64,000 nucleotides of DNA from Deltaproteobacteria bacterium (GTDB lineage Bacteria > Desulfobacterota > Binatia > Binatales > Binataceae): NCBI GenBank assembly GCA_021780755.1, contig JAJXYF010000018.1:50922-114921 (forward strand), in the 5' to 3' direction. The translations under genes were made by a program, and so were the position numbers. This document shows, piece by piece, positions 18,401 to 26,519 of the stretch; position 1 is the stretch's first letter, and each line of letters opens with the position of its first letter. The notes under the pieces are model-generated. The model made no database searches, was not told where the DNA came from, and saw nothing but the letters and a program-made list of their open reading frames with translations.

Positions 18401-20264
18401 CTTCGACCATCGGCACATTTTCATCGATCCCGATCCCGATCCGAAGTTGAGTTTCGCCGAGCGCAAACGCCTCTATCAGATGGCGTCGTCGAGCTGGGCC
18501 GACTACCGTGCGGAACTTATCAGCGAGGGTGGCGGCGTCTTCCGGCGCGGCCAAAAGCGCCTCGTGCTGTCGCCGCAAGCGCGCCGGGCGCTCGGATGCG
18601 ATTCAGCCGAACTCGACGCCGACAGCCTGGTCCAGGCAATCCTGCGCGCGGGCGTCGATCTGCTTTACAACGGCGGCATCGGCACCTACGTCCGCGCCGG
18701 CAGCGAGAGCGACGCCGAAGTCGGCGACCATGCCAACGACAACGTCCGCGTCACGGCCGCCGAGCTGCGCTGCAAGGTCGTTGTCGAGGGCGGCAACCTC
18801 GGCTTCACGCAGCGCGCGCGAATCGAATACGCGCTCGGCGGCGGTCGCATCAACAATGACGCCATCGACAATTCCGCCGGCGTCGATATGTCCGACCACG
18901 AGGTCAACCTGAAGATCCTGCTGGCGCCGATCGTCGCACGCGGCGAACTCAACTTCGGCGAGCGCAATCGCCGGCTGGCCGCCGCCGCCGAGGAGGTCGC
19001 CGACAGCGTGCTCCGCGACAACCGCGACCAGGTGCTCTCGCTCAGCCTCGAGCAACTGCGCAGCCGCGTGCACCTGAGCGCCTATCGCGACCATCTGACC
19101 GCGATCGAGCAGGCCGGAGTAGTGCGCCGTAGCGACGCGCTGCTGCCGACTCATGAGGATTTGCGCGACCGCCGCGCGCGCTTCCCCGGGCTCACGCGTC
19201 CGGAGCTTGCGATGCTCACCGCGTACACCAAGATCGATCTGACGGCGCGCCTCGGACGGTCGCGGCTGATTGACGATCCCAACCTCGCCGATCGCGTCCT
19301 GCGGCCCTACTTTCCGCCCGCCATCGCCAAGGCCTTCGCGAGCGAGATTCCGCACCATGATCTCCGCCGCGAAATCGTCGCAACCCGCGTCGTCAATGAA
19401 ATGGTCGATCTGATGGGCTCGGTGTTCGTCTTCAATCTCGAACGCGATTATGGAATCGAGACCGAGGACGCACTACGCGCATGGCTGATTGCGGCCGGCG
19501 TGCTCGAACTCCCGCGGCGCGCGGGAGAACTCAAGCTCAATACTTCCGAATTGAGCGCGGAGGCCGAGGCCGGTGCATTTCTCGGCCTGGAGCGCGCCGC
19601 GCGGCGCGCCTGCACCTGGGCGATCGCGCACGCCAACCCGGCCGAACCGCTGGGCACGACCATCGGCCGCTTCGCGCCCGCGCTGCACCAACTCGCGGGC
19701 GAGTTCGAGGGCTGTCTCGCCGGCGGTGAACGCGAACGCTTCGAGCGCTCGTATCGCGATCTGCGCGCCGCCGTCCACCATGAGCAGCTTGCCCTTGAAC
19801 TCGCGCGGCTCGTCTTCGCCGATCATCTGCTCAACGTGCTGAGTCTCGCATTCGCCCGTGGCGCCGAACCGGCCGCCGTTGCCCGGGTCTATTTTGGCCT
19901 CAGCGAAAGCATTGAATTCGCCGCCCTCGAGAGGGCCATCGACGCGATCAATAGCGACGATCGCTGGGAGCGCCGCGCGGCGCGCGACCTCGCCGCCGAA
20001 CTCGCCTGGGCACGCATCCAACTCTGCCGGCAGGTGCTCGATAACGCCGGTGACGGCACGCCCGCACCCGGCAAATTAACGATGCCGGGACGCGAACGCC
20101 GCGTCGCCGAGATTAACCGCCTGATGGGTGATTTGCGTGCTCTCACGGCGATTGGATTACCGCCTTTGCAGGTCACCGTGCGCGCACTATCGCGACTCGC
20201 GAGTGGCCTTGCTGACGGCGTGTCGCCGGCGCGTGCAGCAGAGTCCGCGCCCGCCAATCGCTGA
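15456..20264 (+). CDS. gdhB: NAD-specific glutamate dehydrogenase, large (GdhB) type
   Basis: A 1602-residue enzyme of the ~180 kDa class that oxidatively deaminates glutamate with NAD+. It carries the extended N-terminal regulatory region with ACT-like segments, then the catalytic part with [17 protein letters not shown], the [18 protein letters not shown] segment, [27 protein letters not shown], and the NAD domain with [13 protein letters not shown] and [18 protein letters not shown]. Length agrees with the family (about 1600). The GTG start at 15456 begins with [10 protein letters not shown]. It is a single gene on the plus strand and its codon use is consistent with its neighbours. Confidence 0.95.
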   Translation: [1602 protein letters not shown]

Positions 20265-20335
20265 AGAAATCGTCCGCGCGATCGGTTACCGCGAGACTTG
20301 GCGCGCCTCCCCGAGCCGTCAATCGGTGAGACACC

Positions 20336-21259
20336 TCACTCCTGCGCGGCCGCGCCGAAATTGGCCAACGGCGCCGTCGCCGGCTGCGGCGCGACGGCCA
20401 TGCCCACCGCCTCTTCGGCCGCCAGCGCCTTGAGATCCTGGTACAGCCGTACGCCGGCCGCGATAAAAAACGCGATCGTCGCGTAGGCCACCGCAAAGGC
20501 AATCAGATCGAACAAAAAGATCGTCGCCCACAGCGCGCCGGTCCAGACCCCGATCAGTCCGACCGCCAGGCTGATACCGAAGAACGCACCGCCCACCCAT
20601 GAGTTGAAACCCGACCACACCGCGAGGAAAACCACGATGCGCACGGCGACCTTGAAGAACCGCCCACGCATCAGGTCGCGACTGTAAAACAGCGCCGGCC
20701 AACTCCGCCGATTGTCGAACACCAGCGCGTACTGCGCGAAGTAAAGCCACACCATCGCGAGCAGGCCTGGAATCACCAGCAGCACCAGGCCCACCGCGAC
20801 CGCGATAAGTTGCAGCACCAGAATCCAGAAGAACGCCGGCGCCAGCCCGATCGCCTCGCGATAAACTTCGATCGCTTCGTTGAGCACGCGGGTCTTGCGC
20901 GTGCCCGAGTCGATCCGCTTGATCGTGCACAGCACCACCAGGTTGACCAGAAACGTGATCAGGGCGAGCGCGCCGCGCAGCAACAGCGCGCGGACCATCG
21001 AGTGCGCGATCGCCGGAGGTCGCGCCGGCGCGACCTCCGGCGCATACGGCACTTGTGCGGGAATCCATCCGACCGAGCGAACCCCCGGTTCGAATTTCTG
21101 CACCAGCGCGTGCTGCAGATTCAACGCGTCGGGCAACAGGCACAGCGCCGACACCAGCACCAGCGGCGCCAGCACCAGCACGAGCGTCGCCCAATTGCCC
21201 CGCAGGTCGTTAACCGCGTTGGCCAGGTAGATAAAGCTGCTCTTGATCCGCGTCGGCAT
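20336..21259 (-). CDS. Multi-pass membrane protein of unknown function
   Basis: A 307-residue protein with about six hydrophobic segments (for example ATLVLVLAPLVLVSALCLL, FWILVLQLIAVAVGLVLLVI and FDLIAFAVAYATIAFFIAAG) and a loop of about 45 residues after the first segment. No motif points to a transport or enzyme family. It is convergent with the glutamate dehydrogenase gene, 71 bp apart. A frame inside it on the same strand is a shadow. Confidence 0.65.
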   Translation of the reverse strand: MPTRIKSSFIYLANAVNDLRGNWATLVLVLAPLVLVSALCLLPDALNLQHALVQKFEPGVRSVGWIPAQVPYAPEVAPARPPAIAHSMVRALLLRGALALITFLVNLVVLCTIKRIDSGTRKTRVLNEAIEVYREAIGLAPAFFWILVLQLIAVAVGLVLLVIPGLLAMVWLYFAQYALVFDNRRSWPALFYSRDLMRGRFFKVAVRIVVFLAVWSGFNSWVGGAFFGISLAVGLIGVWTGALWATIFLFDLIAFAVAYATIAFFIAAGVRLYQDLKALAAEEAVGMAVAPQPATAPLANFGAAAQE

Positions 21260-21405
21260 TTAACCTACCGAGGTTGCCATCGCGCGACGCCTGACACAAG
21301 GCACCCGCGCCATCGCGGCGCGATGCGGCAAGCTGCGCACCGATACGCTATAGTTCTGGTTGCGCCGCGCGCCGGCGACATCCGCATGCGGGACAGGGAC
21401 GCGCC

Positions 21406-21657
21406 ATGACCGACAACGAACGGGCGGCTCGCATCGAGCACGAAAACAAGCTGATCCGGCGCCTGCGCTTTCTGGTCGAATTGACCTTCGCCACCATCGC
21501 GCAGGACGAGTCGCTCACTCTCGATCAGGCCTGGGAGCACGTCCACGCACTCAAGGGTGCCGCGGTCGCGATGTTCCCCGGCAAGGACGACACCTTCGAC
21601 CTGCTCTACCTGCCGCGCTTCTCACGATTGCTGGCCGAACGCTTCCGTGCCAACTAG
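21406..21657 (+). CDS. Small conserved-looking protein upstream of nagA
   Basis: An 83-residue, charged and helical protein (ERAARIEHENKLIRRLRFLV, LDQAWEHVHALKGAAVAMFPG). No known family is recognised. The stop overlaps the likely GTG start of nagA by 11 bp, so the two are co-transcribed. It is the first gene of the nagA operon. Confidence 0.6.
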   Translation: MTDNERAARIEHENKLIRRLRFLVELTFATIAQDESLTLDQAWEHVHALKGAAVAMFPGKDDTFDLLYLPRFSRLLAERFRAN

Positions 21658-22876
21658 AAAACCGCCCACGCTCAGGCTGGTAAGAGCGACGCAGCGACGC
21701 AAACGCGTCGCCATCAGCCAACTCTCCGGCCTCGTCCTGGCCCGCACCAAGTTTCGCAGCGCGGCCTATCACGCCGATTTGAGCTTCGATGATCGCATCA
21801 TCCGGATCAAAAGGCGGACGCATTCGATCGACGACTACATCATTCCAGGCTTTATCGACCTGCAGGTAAACGGCGGATGCGGCATCGACGTCATGTCCGC
21901 CAGCGTGGACGACCTGCTCGAACTTTCGCATTGCCTCGCGCACGAAGGCACCACCGGATGGCTGCCGACGGTGATCACCTCGCCGCTCGAGACCATCGAG
22001 CGCGCCGACGCGATCATCGCCGCCGCGATCGCCGCGCAGGCCGAAACCGAGCGCGCCGCACAGCGCGGCAGCCGCGGACTCGCCGGTGCGACCATCCTCG
22101 GGATGCATCTCGAAGGGCCGTTCATTTCCCCCGCGCGGCGCGGCGTCCATCCGCCGCTCAACCTGCTCCCGCAGGGCGAGGCGTTAGCTCGCGTCAGCCG
22201 CCTCCAGACCTTGAAATTGATCACGCTCGCACCCGAACTCGAGGGCGCGCTTGACGCCATCCGCGCGCTGACCGCGCAGGGCATCGTGGTTTCGATCGGT
22301 CACACCGACGCGACCTACGAACAGACCCTCGCCGCGATCGACGCCGGCGCCCGGATGTTCACCCATCTGTTCAACGCGATGCCCCCGCTGCACCATCGCA
22401 CCCCCGGCGCGGTCGGCGCCGCGCTCTCGCTGTCGGCCGCCCGTGCCGCGATTATTCCCGATGGCGTGCACCTTCATCCGGCGCTGTTCGACACCCCGCA
22501 TCTCAACCCGATTATCACCACCGACCGCGTCGCCCTGGCCGGCACCGACGGCGCTCCGAGGGCCCTGTTCGGTGGACTGATCAAGGAAGCGCGTACCGCC
22601 GGCGGCGCCGCGCGCCTTCCCGATGGAACCCTCGCCGGCAGCGTCATCACCATGCTCGACGGTCTGCACCTCACGTCGCAGCGCCTCCTCGCGAAGGGCT
22701 GGTCGATGGGCGGCGTGCTGGCCGAATACGGCGAGATGTCGGCCTTCGGCCCTTCCGCGATCCTTGGTCTTGCCGATCGCGGCCGCATCGAACCCGGATG
22801 GCGCGCCGATTTGATTGTGCTCGACGGCGATCTGAATCTGAAGGCCGTCTTCGTCGGCGGCCGCGAGCTCGACTAA
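21647..22876 (+). CDS. nagA: N-acetylglucosamine-6-phosphate deacetylase
   Basis: Zinc amidohydrolase that removes the acetyl group from GlcNAc-6-P, in amino-sugar use or cell-wall recycling. About 409 residues from GTG 21647. Motifs: IIPGFIDLQVNGG, GMHLEGPFISP, SIGHTDATYEQ, FTHLFNAMPPLHHR, IPDGVHLHP, LAGTDGAP and DLIVLDGDLNL. The ORF is open upstream to 21557 but that part overlaps the previous gene. No good ribosome site is seen; translation may be coupled to the previous gene. The anmK stub at the end of the same operon points to past cell-wall sugar recycling. Confidence 0.9.
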   Translation: MPTRKPPTLRLVRATQRRKRVAISQLSGLVLARTKFRSAAYHADLSFDDRIIRIKRRTHSIDDYIIPGFIDLQVNGGCGIDVMSASVDDLLELSHCLAHEGTTGWLPTVITSPLETIERADAIIAAAIAAQAETERAAQRGSRGLAGATILGMHLEGPFISPARRGVHPPLNLLPQGEALARVSRLQTLKLITLAPELEGALDAIRALTAQGIVVSIGHTDATYEQTLAAIDAGARMFTHLFNAMPPLHHRTPGAVGAALSLSAARAAIIPDGVHLHPALFDTPHLNPIITTDRVALAGTDGAPRALFGGLIKEARTAGGAARLPDGTLAGSVITMLDGLHLTSQRLLAKGWSMGGVLAEYGEMSAFGPSAILGLADRGRIEPGWRADLIVLDGDLNLKAVFVGGRELD

Positions 22877-22933
22877 GTCGCGGCGCGCGCGCCGCTTGCC
22901 CTGCGTACTCCAAACCCGTTCGCGGAGTTCACG

Positions 22934-23803
22934 ATGCCGCTCAACCACGCCTGCCTCGGCAAAATTTATCCGCCCCTCTCAACCGTCGTCACGCTCGAGG
23001 CGCTGCAAAATTACGCGCGCGCGTGCAACGACCTCAACCCGCGCTACTTCGACCCTGCGTTGCCGGGCGGCATCGTCGCGCCCCCGATGTTCGCGGTGGT
23101 CGTCACCTGGCTCTCGGTCATCACCGCGATGACCGACACCGAGCTGCATGCCGACCTGCTCCGCCTGCTGCACGTCGCCCAGGACATCGAGTTTCTCGCT
23201 CCAATCCGCGCCGGCGATTCGATCGCCTCAACCGGCAAAATCGCTTCGCTCGAGTCGCCTCAAAACGGCGAGGCGATGGCGCTCGAACTCAACGCGCACA
23301 ATGCTCGCGGCGAAGCGGTGACCCGCATCGTCTTCACCGTCTTCATTCGCGGGCGGCGCGCCGCATCCCCTCCGGCCGAAGCGAAATCAGACGATGCAAC
23401 TCCGGATAGCGATAGCCTTCGCGGCACACCCATCGTGACCGTCGCGCAAACCATCGACGCGGATCAGACCGTGCGTTATGCGGAGGCTTCCGGCGACCGC
23501 AACCCCATTCACGTTGACGCAAATGTCGCCAAAATGGCGGGCCTGCCCGGAATCATCGTACACGGGATGTGCACCATGGCCTTCACCGCGCGCGTGATCG
23601 TTGAGGGCGTTTGCGGCGGCGACCCGGCGCGCCTGAAGCGCCTCGCCGTGCGCTTCTCGCGCCCCGTCCTGCCCGGCGACACCATCACCACCCGCGTATG
23701 GCCCGCGGGCGATCGCGACGGACGGCGCATATTTACCTACGAAACCACCAATCCCGACGGCGTCGCCGTAATTCGCGGCGGCCGCGCCGAAGTCGCACCC
23801 TAG
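22934..23803 (+). CDS. Double hot-dog MaoC-like hydratase/dehydratase
   Basis: A 289-residue protein with two hot-dog domains. The N-terminal half (YARACNDLNPRYFDP) matches the MaoC_dehydratase N domain, and the C-terminal half has the hydratase signature YAEASGDRNPIHVD followed by GLPGIIVHGMCTMAF, which holds the catalytic Asp and His. Fused forms act as (R)-specific enoyl-CoA hydratases. A 40-residue linker rich in Ala, Ser and Asp joins the halves. It lies 57 bp after nagA and 21 bp before the binding protein gene. Confidence 0.85.
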   Translation: MPLNHACLGKIYPPLSTVVTLEALQNYARACNDLNPRYFDPALPGGIVAPPMFAVVVTWLSVITAMTDTELHADLLRLLHVAQDIEFLAPIRAGDSIASTGKIASLESPQNGEAMALELNAHNARGEAVTRIVFTVFIRGRRAASPPAEAKSDDATPDSDSLRGTPIVTVAQTIDADQTVRYAEASGDRNPIHVDANVAKMAGLPGIIVHGMCTMAFTARVIVEGVCGGDPARLKRLAVRFSRPVLPGDTITTRVWPAGDRDGRRIFTYETTNPDGVAVIRGGRAEVAP

Positions 23804-23824
23804 CCGCCGCGGACGCGCGCCGCG

Positions 23825-25126
23825 ATGCGAAAACTCGTCATCGGCCTCTCGCTCCCGTTGAGCGGTCAATACGCCGCCACCGGTTTGCAGATCGAGGCGG
23901 CGCTCCGCCTCTTCGCCAACGACACCAACGCCGCCGGCGGCGTGACCGTGGCGGGTGAACGCCGCGACCTCGAGTTCGAGTATCGCGACGACGCAAGCCG
24001 CCGCGACCGCGCGCGCGAAATCTACCGGTGGCTCTGCTTCGAGCGCCGCGCCGCGCTGATCTTCGGCCCCTACTCGACCGCGCTCACCCGCGTCGCCGCC
24101 ACCGTTGCCGACGCAGCCGGAATGCTCCTCGTCAACCACGGCGGCGCCGGCGACGATCTCTATGATGACCTCAACCGCAGCGGCCGCCGCCCCGCCAACC
24201 ATCGACACATGATCGTCGGCGTCCTCAGCTCCGCGAGCGATTACATGACGGGCTTCGTTAGCCTGCTCGCGACGCTTAAATTCTGGCGCAAGCGCCTCGC
24301 GATCGTCGCGGCCAAGACGCCCTTCGCCCGCGCCGTCGCAGAGGGTGCCGAACGCGAATCCAAACGGCGGCGCATCTGGCTGCACGGCGTCCGTCTGCGC
24401 CTCAAATACTCGACGCACTTCGATCCCGACCACACCCCCGACGCGCTCACCCGCGCCTTGCACCGCAATCGCATCAATGCCGTCGTCAGCGCCGGCCGCT
24501 ACGAACACGACCTCGCCATCATGCGCCTGTGCGCCGCTCACGTCCCCAATCTCCCCGTACTCGCATGCGTCGCCGCGGGCGTCGCGCGCTTCGGCGCCGA
24601 CCTCGCCGAGGACGCCGAGGGCATCGTCGGGCCGAGCCAATGGGAACCCGACGCCGAAATCATCCCTCAGCTAGGACCCTCCAGCCGCGAGTTCATCCAC
24701 CGGATGCGCGCGCTCGGCGCCCCCGAATGTGACTATCCGGCCGCCCAGGCCTACGCCGCCGGATTGGTCACGCTCGCCGCCCTGCGCGCCGCCGGTTCGC
24801 TCGACCACTCAAATCTGCGCAGCGCCTTTTCGGGCTTGCGCATGACTACCCTGTTTGGCGACTTCGCGATCGATCCGGTCAGCGGACGCCAGGTCGGTCA
24901 CAAGATGCTGCTCGTCCAATGGCATCGCGGACGCAAGGTGCTAATCGATGCCGAGCCTGACCCCGATGAGGGGGCGATCGAATTTCCCTCGGGCTGGCGT
25001 CTGGTGCTCGCTTCGATGCGATATTTCCGCCTGAGCCGCCGCGACCGTTCGCAGGACAGCCGCGACGTGAATGATGCTCAGTTTAGCGACGACCCCGACG
25101 AAATCGACGATGACGAAAAACATTAG
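23825..25126 (+). CDS. Leu/Ile/Val-type (type 1) substrate-binding fold protein without signal peptide
   Basis: A 433-residue protein that begins directly in the type 1 periplasmic-binding fold (MRKLVIGLSLPLSGQYAATG). Typical elements follow: FANDTNAAGGV, RDDASRRDRAREIY, FGPYSTALTRVAA and AYAAGLVTLAALRAAG. No signal peptide or lipobox precedes the fold, so it would remain in the cytoplasm or depend on an unrecognised export route. The last 40 residues are charged and acidic. It is not accompanied by ABC permease genes. Its role in the nagA-MaoC operon is unknown. Confidence 0.72.
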   Translation: MRKLVIGLSLPLSGQYAATGLQIEAALRLFANDTNAAGGVTVAGERRDLEFEYRDDASRRDRAREIYRWLCFERRAALIFGPYSTALTRVAATVADAAGMLLVNHGGAGDDLYDDLNRSGRRPANHRHMIVGVLSSASDYMTGFVSLLATLKFWRKRLAIVAAKTPFARAVAEGAERESKRRRIWLHGVRLRLKYSTHFDPDHTPDALTRALHRNRINAVVSAGRYEHDLAIMRLCAAHVPNLPVLACVAAGVARFGADLAEDAEGIVGPSQWEPDAEIIPQLGPSSREFIHRMRALGAPECDYPAAQAYAAGLVTLAALRAAGSLDHSNLRSAFSGLRMTTLFGDFAIDPVSGRQVGHKMLLVQWHRGRKVLIDAEPDPDEGAIEFPSGWRLVLASMRYFRLSRRDRSQDSRDVNDAQFSDDPDEIDDDEKH

Positions 25127-25313
25127 CCTCGGCCTCGCGCCCACCCGGCCCCACTATGCCGTCGGCCTGATGTCCGGGACCTTCCACGATGGCGTCAGCG
25201 GCGCGCTTGTCACGATCGACAATCGCCGTTCGCCTGGCGTGAGGTGCCCGGTTTCCGAGGCCATCTACCTGTTGAGCATCCTTCCTTTCGGGACGGGCCG
25301 CGCAGGCAGGTAG
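25110..25313 (+). pseudogene. anmK: Stub of anhydro-N-acetylmuramic acid kinase (anmK), N-terminus only
   Basis: Starting at ATG 25110, 17 bp inside the end of the previous gene, the frame encodes YAVGLMSGTFHDGVSGALVTID, which lines up with the AnmK N-terminus (RYIGLMSGTSLDGVDAALV). The family catalytic segment SGTSLDGVD is altered to SGTFHDGVS, and the reading frame then turns to unrelated sequence and ends after 67 residues. Full AnmK is about 370 residues. It is therefore read as a decayed copy; the anmK remnant next to nagA fits loss of a cell-wall sugar recycling step. Confidence 0.55.
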
Positions 25314-25318
25314 TACGA

Positions 25319-25864
25319 TCAGGGGGTTGCCGAATGCGCGGTCGCGACGAAGAAAACCAGGTACGCCAGGCCGCCGACCGAAATTAGCAGCAACGGATTG
25401 ACCCGCCGCCACATCAACACCGATAGTGTCGCCGCCGCGATCGCGAAGCTCATCAGATTATGGATCGAAAGCTGCGCGATCGCGTAGGTCCCCGAGAGCA
25501 TCAACCCGATCGAGATCGGCGCCATCGCGCGCTGGATCGCGTGCCGCCACGGTGATTCGGAGTAACGCAGCCACATGCGGTTGGCGAACAACGTCAGCAG
25601 GCAATCCGGCACGAAGAAGGCGAAGGCGACGATCGCCGACCCCAGGTATCCTGCCACCCGGTAGCCGATCACCATCACCATCAGCATGTTCGGGCCGGGC
25701 GCCACCTGCCCGAGACTGTAGATGTCGCGAAATTGCTTGTCGGTCACCCAATGAAACTGGCTGACCGTCATGCGCTGCATTTCGGGCAGCACCGCCGTGC
25801 CGCCGCCGACCGCGAGGATCCCCAGCAGCGCAAACACCCAGGCCAGGCTGATCAGCTTGTGCAT
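25319..25864 (-). CDS. chrA: Chromate transporter, second half of a split pair
   Basis: A 181-residue CHR-family subunit. It starts with LAWVFALLGILAVGGGTAVLPEMQR and contains QVAPGPNMLMV, the motif at the start of a CHR domain. Long ChrA proteins fuse two such domains, whereas short-chain transporters use two genes. The upstream partner is 7 bp away at 25872-26519. Substrate (chromate or another anion) is inferred from the family only. Confidence 0.85.
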   Translation of the reverse strand: MHKLISLAWVFALLGILAVGGGTAVLPEMQRMTVSQFHWVTDKQFRDIYSLGQVAPGPNMLMVMVIGYRVAGYLGSAIVAFAFFVPDCLLTLFANRMWLRYSESPWRHAIQRAMAPISIGLMLSGTYAIAQLSIHNLMSFAIAAATLSVLMWRRVNPLLLISVGGLAYLVFFVATAHSATP

Positions 25865-25871
25865 CGGCCCC

Positions 25872-26519
25872 TCAATGCCGCCAGTGCGATCGATGCGAAT
25901 GAAACCGATCGCGCAGATGCGTGAAACGCTCGGCGGTCTCGACCGCGCCGCGCGGCCGGTAGAGCCAGATCGCCACCGGCCCCATTACCAGCAGCACCCA
26001 TCCGAGCGAGACCTTGAACACGCTCACCGCCACGAACGTCGCCGCGATAATCATCAGGTCGAGCGGCCGTACGAATTGCTTGTGCCCGAGTTGCAGCGTC
26101 ACCGTCAGCAGCAGTCCCACCGCCGATGCCGCCACTCCCACCAGGAAATGGCCGACCTCCGGGTTGTGCCGCTGCTGTTCCCACAGCACCCCGAGCGTCA
26201 TCATCACCACCATCCCCGGCAGCATCAGACCGACCGCCGCGACCGCCGCGCCAATCGCACCGCGCATCCGGTCGCCGACGATCACGCTCATGTTGACCGA
26301 GTTCAGGCCCGGCAGCGTCTCGCTCACCTCGAGTGCGTCGAGGAAATCGTCGTCGTCGAGCCAGCCGTGATCGCGCACCAGGAATTCGCGCAGGTACGCG
26401 AGCACGCCGCCGCCGAAGCTGATCGCGCCCGCCATGAGGAACACTTTGAAGATGTCACCGAGTCCCGGACGGTCGCGCGCCGCTGCCTCCGCATCATCGA
26501 TCGCCCCCGCGTCATTCAT
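25872..26519 (-). CDS. chrA: Chromate transporter, first half of a split pair
   Basis: A 215-residue CHR-family subunit with the characteristic N-terminal pattern FKVFLMAGAISFGGGVLAYL and the matched segment SETLPGLNSVNMSV, followed by four to five membrane helices. It precedes the second CHR subunit in the same direction. Its ATG overlaps the end of the CYTH-like gene upstream by 8 bp, so the three genes probably form an operon. Confidence 0.83.
   Translation of the reverse strand: MNDAGAIDDAEAAARDRPGLGDIFKVFLMAGAISFGGGVLAYLREFLVRDHGWLDDDDFLDALEVSETLPGLNSVNMSVIVGDRMRGAIGAAVAAVGLMLPGMVVMMTLGVLWEQQRHNPEVGHFLVGVAASAVGLLLTVTLQLGHKQFVRPLDLMIIAATFVAVSVFKVSLGWVLLVMGPVAIWLYRPRGAVETAERFTHLRDRFHSHRSHWRH

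Noticed and set aside
17202..18578. A 458-residue minus-strand frame within the glutamate dehydrogenase gene
   Set aside because: Antisense shadow of a clearly coding gene; Arg/His/Val-rich composition.
23387..24640. A 417-residue minus-strand frame opposite the MaoC and binding-protein genes
   Set aside because: Spans two real genes on the other strand and has no domain.
26014..26370. Plus-strand frame opposite the chromate transporter
   Set aside because: Antisense, Ser/Thr/Arg-rich, no start signal.
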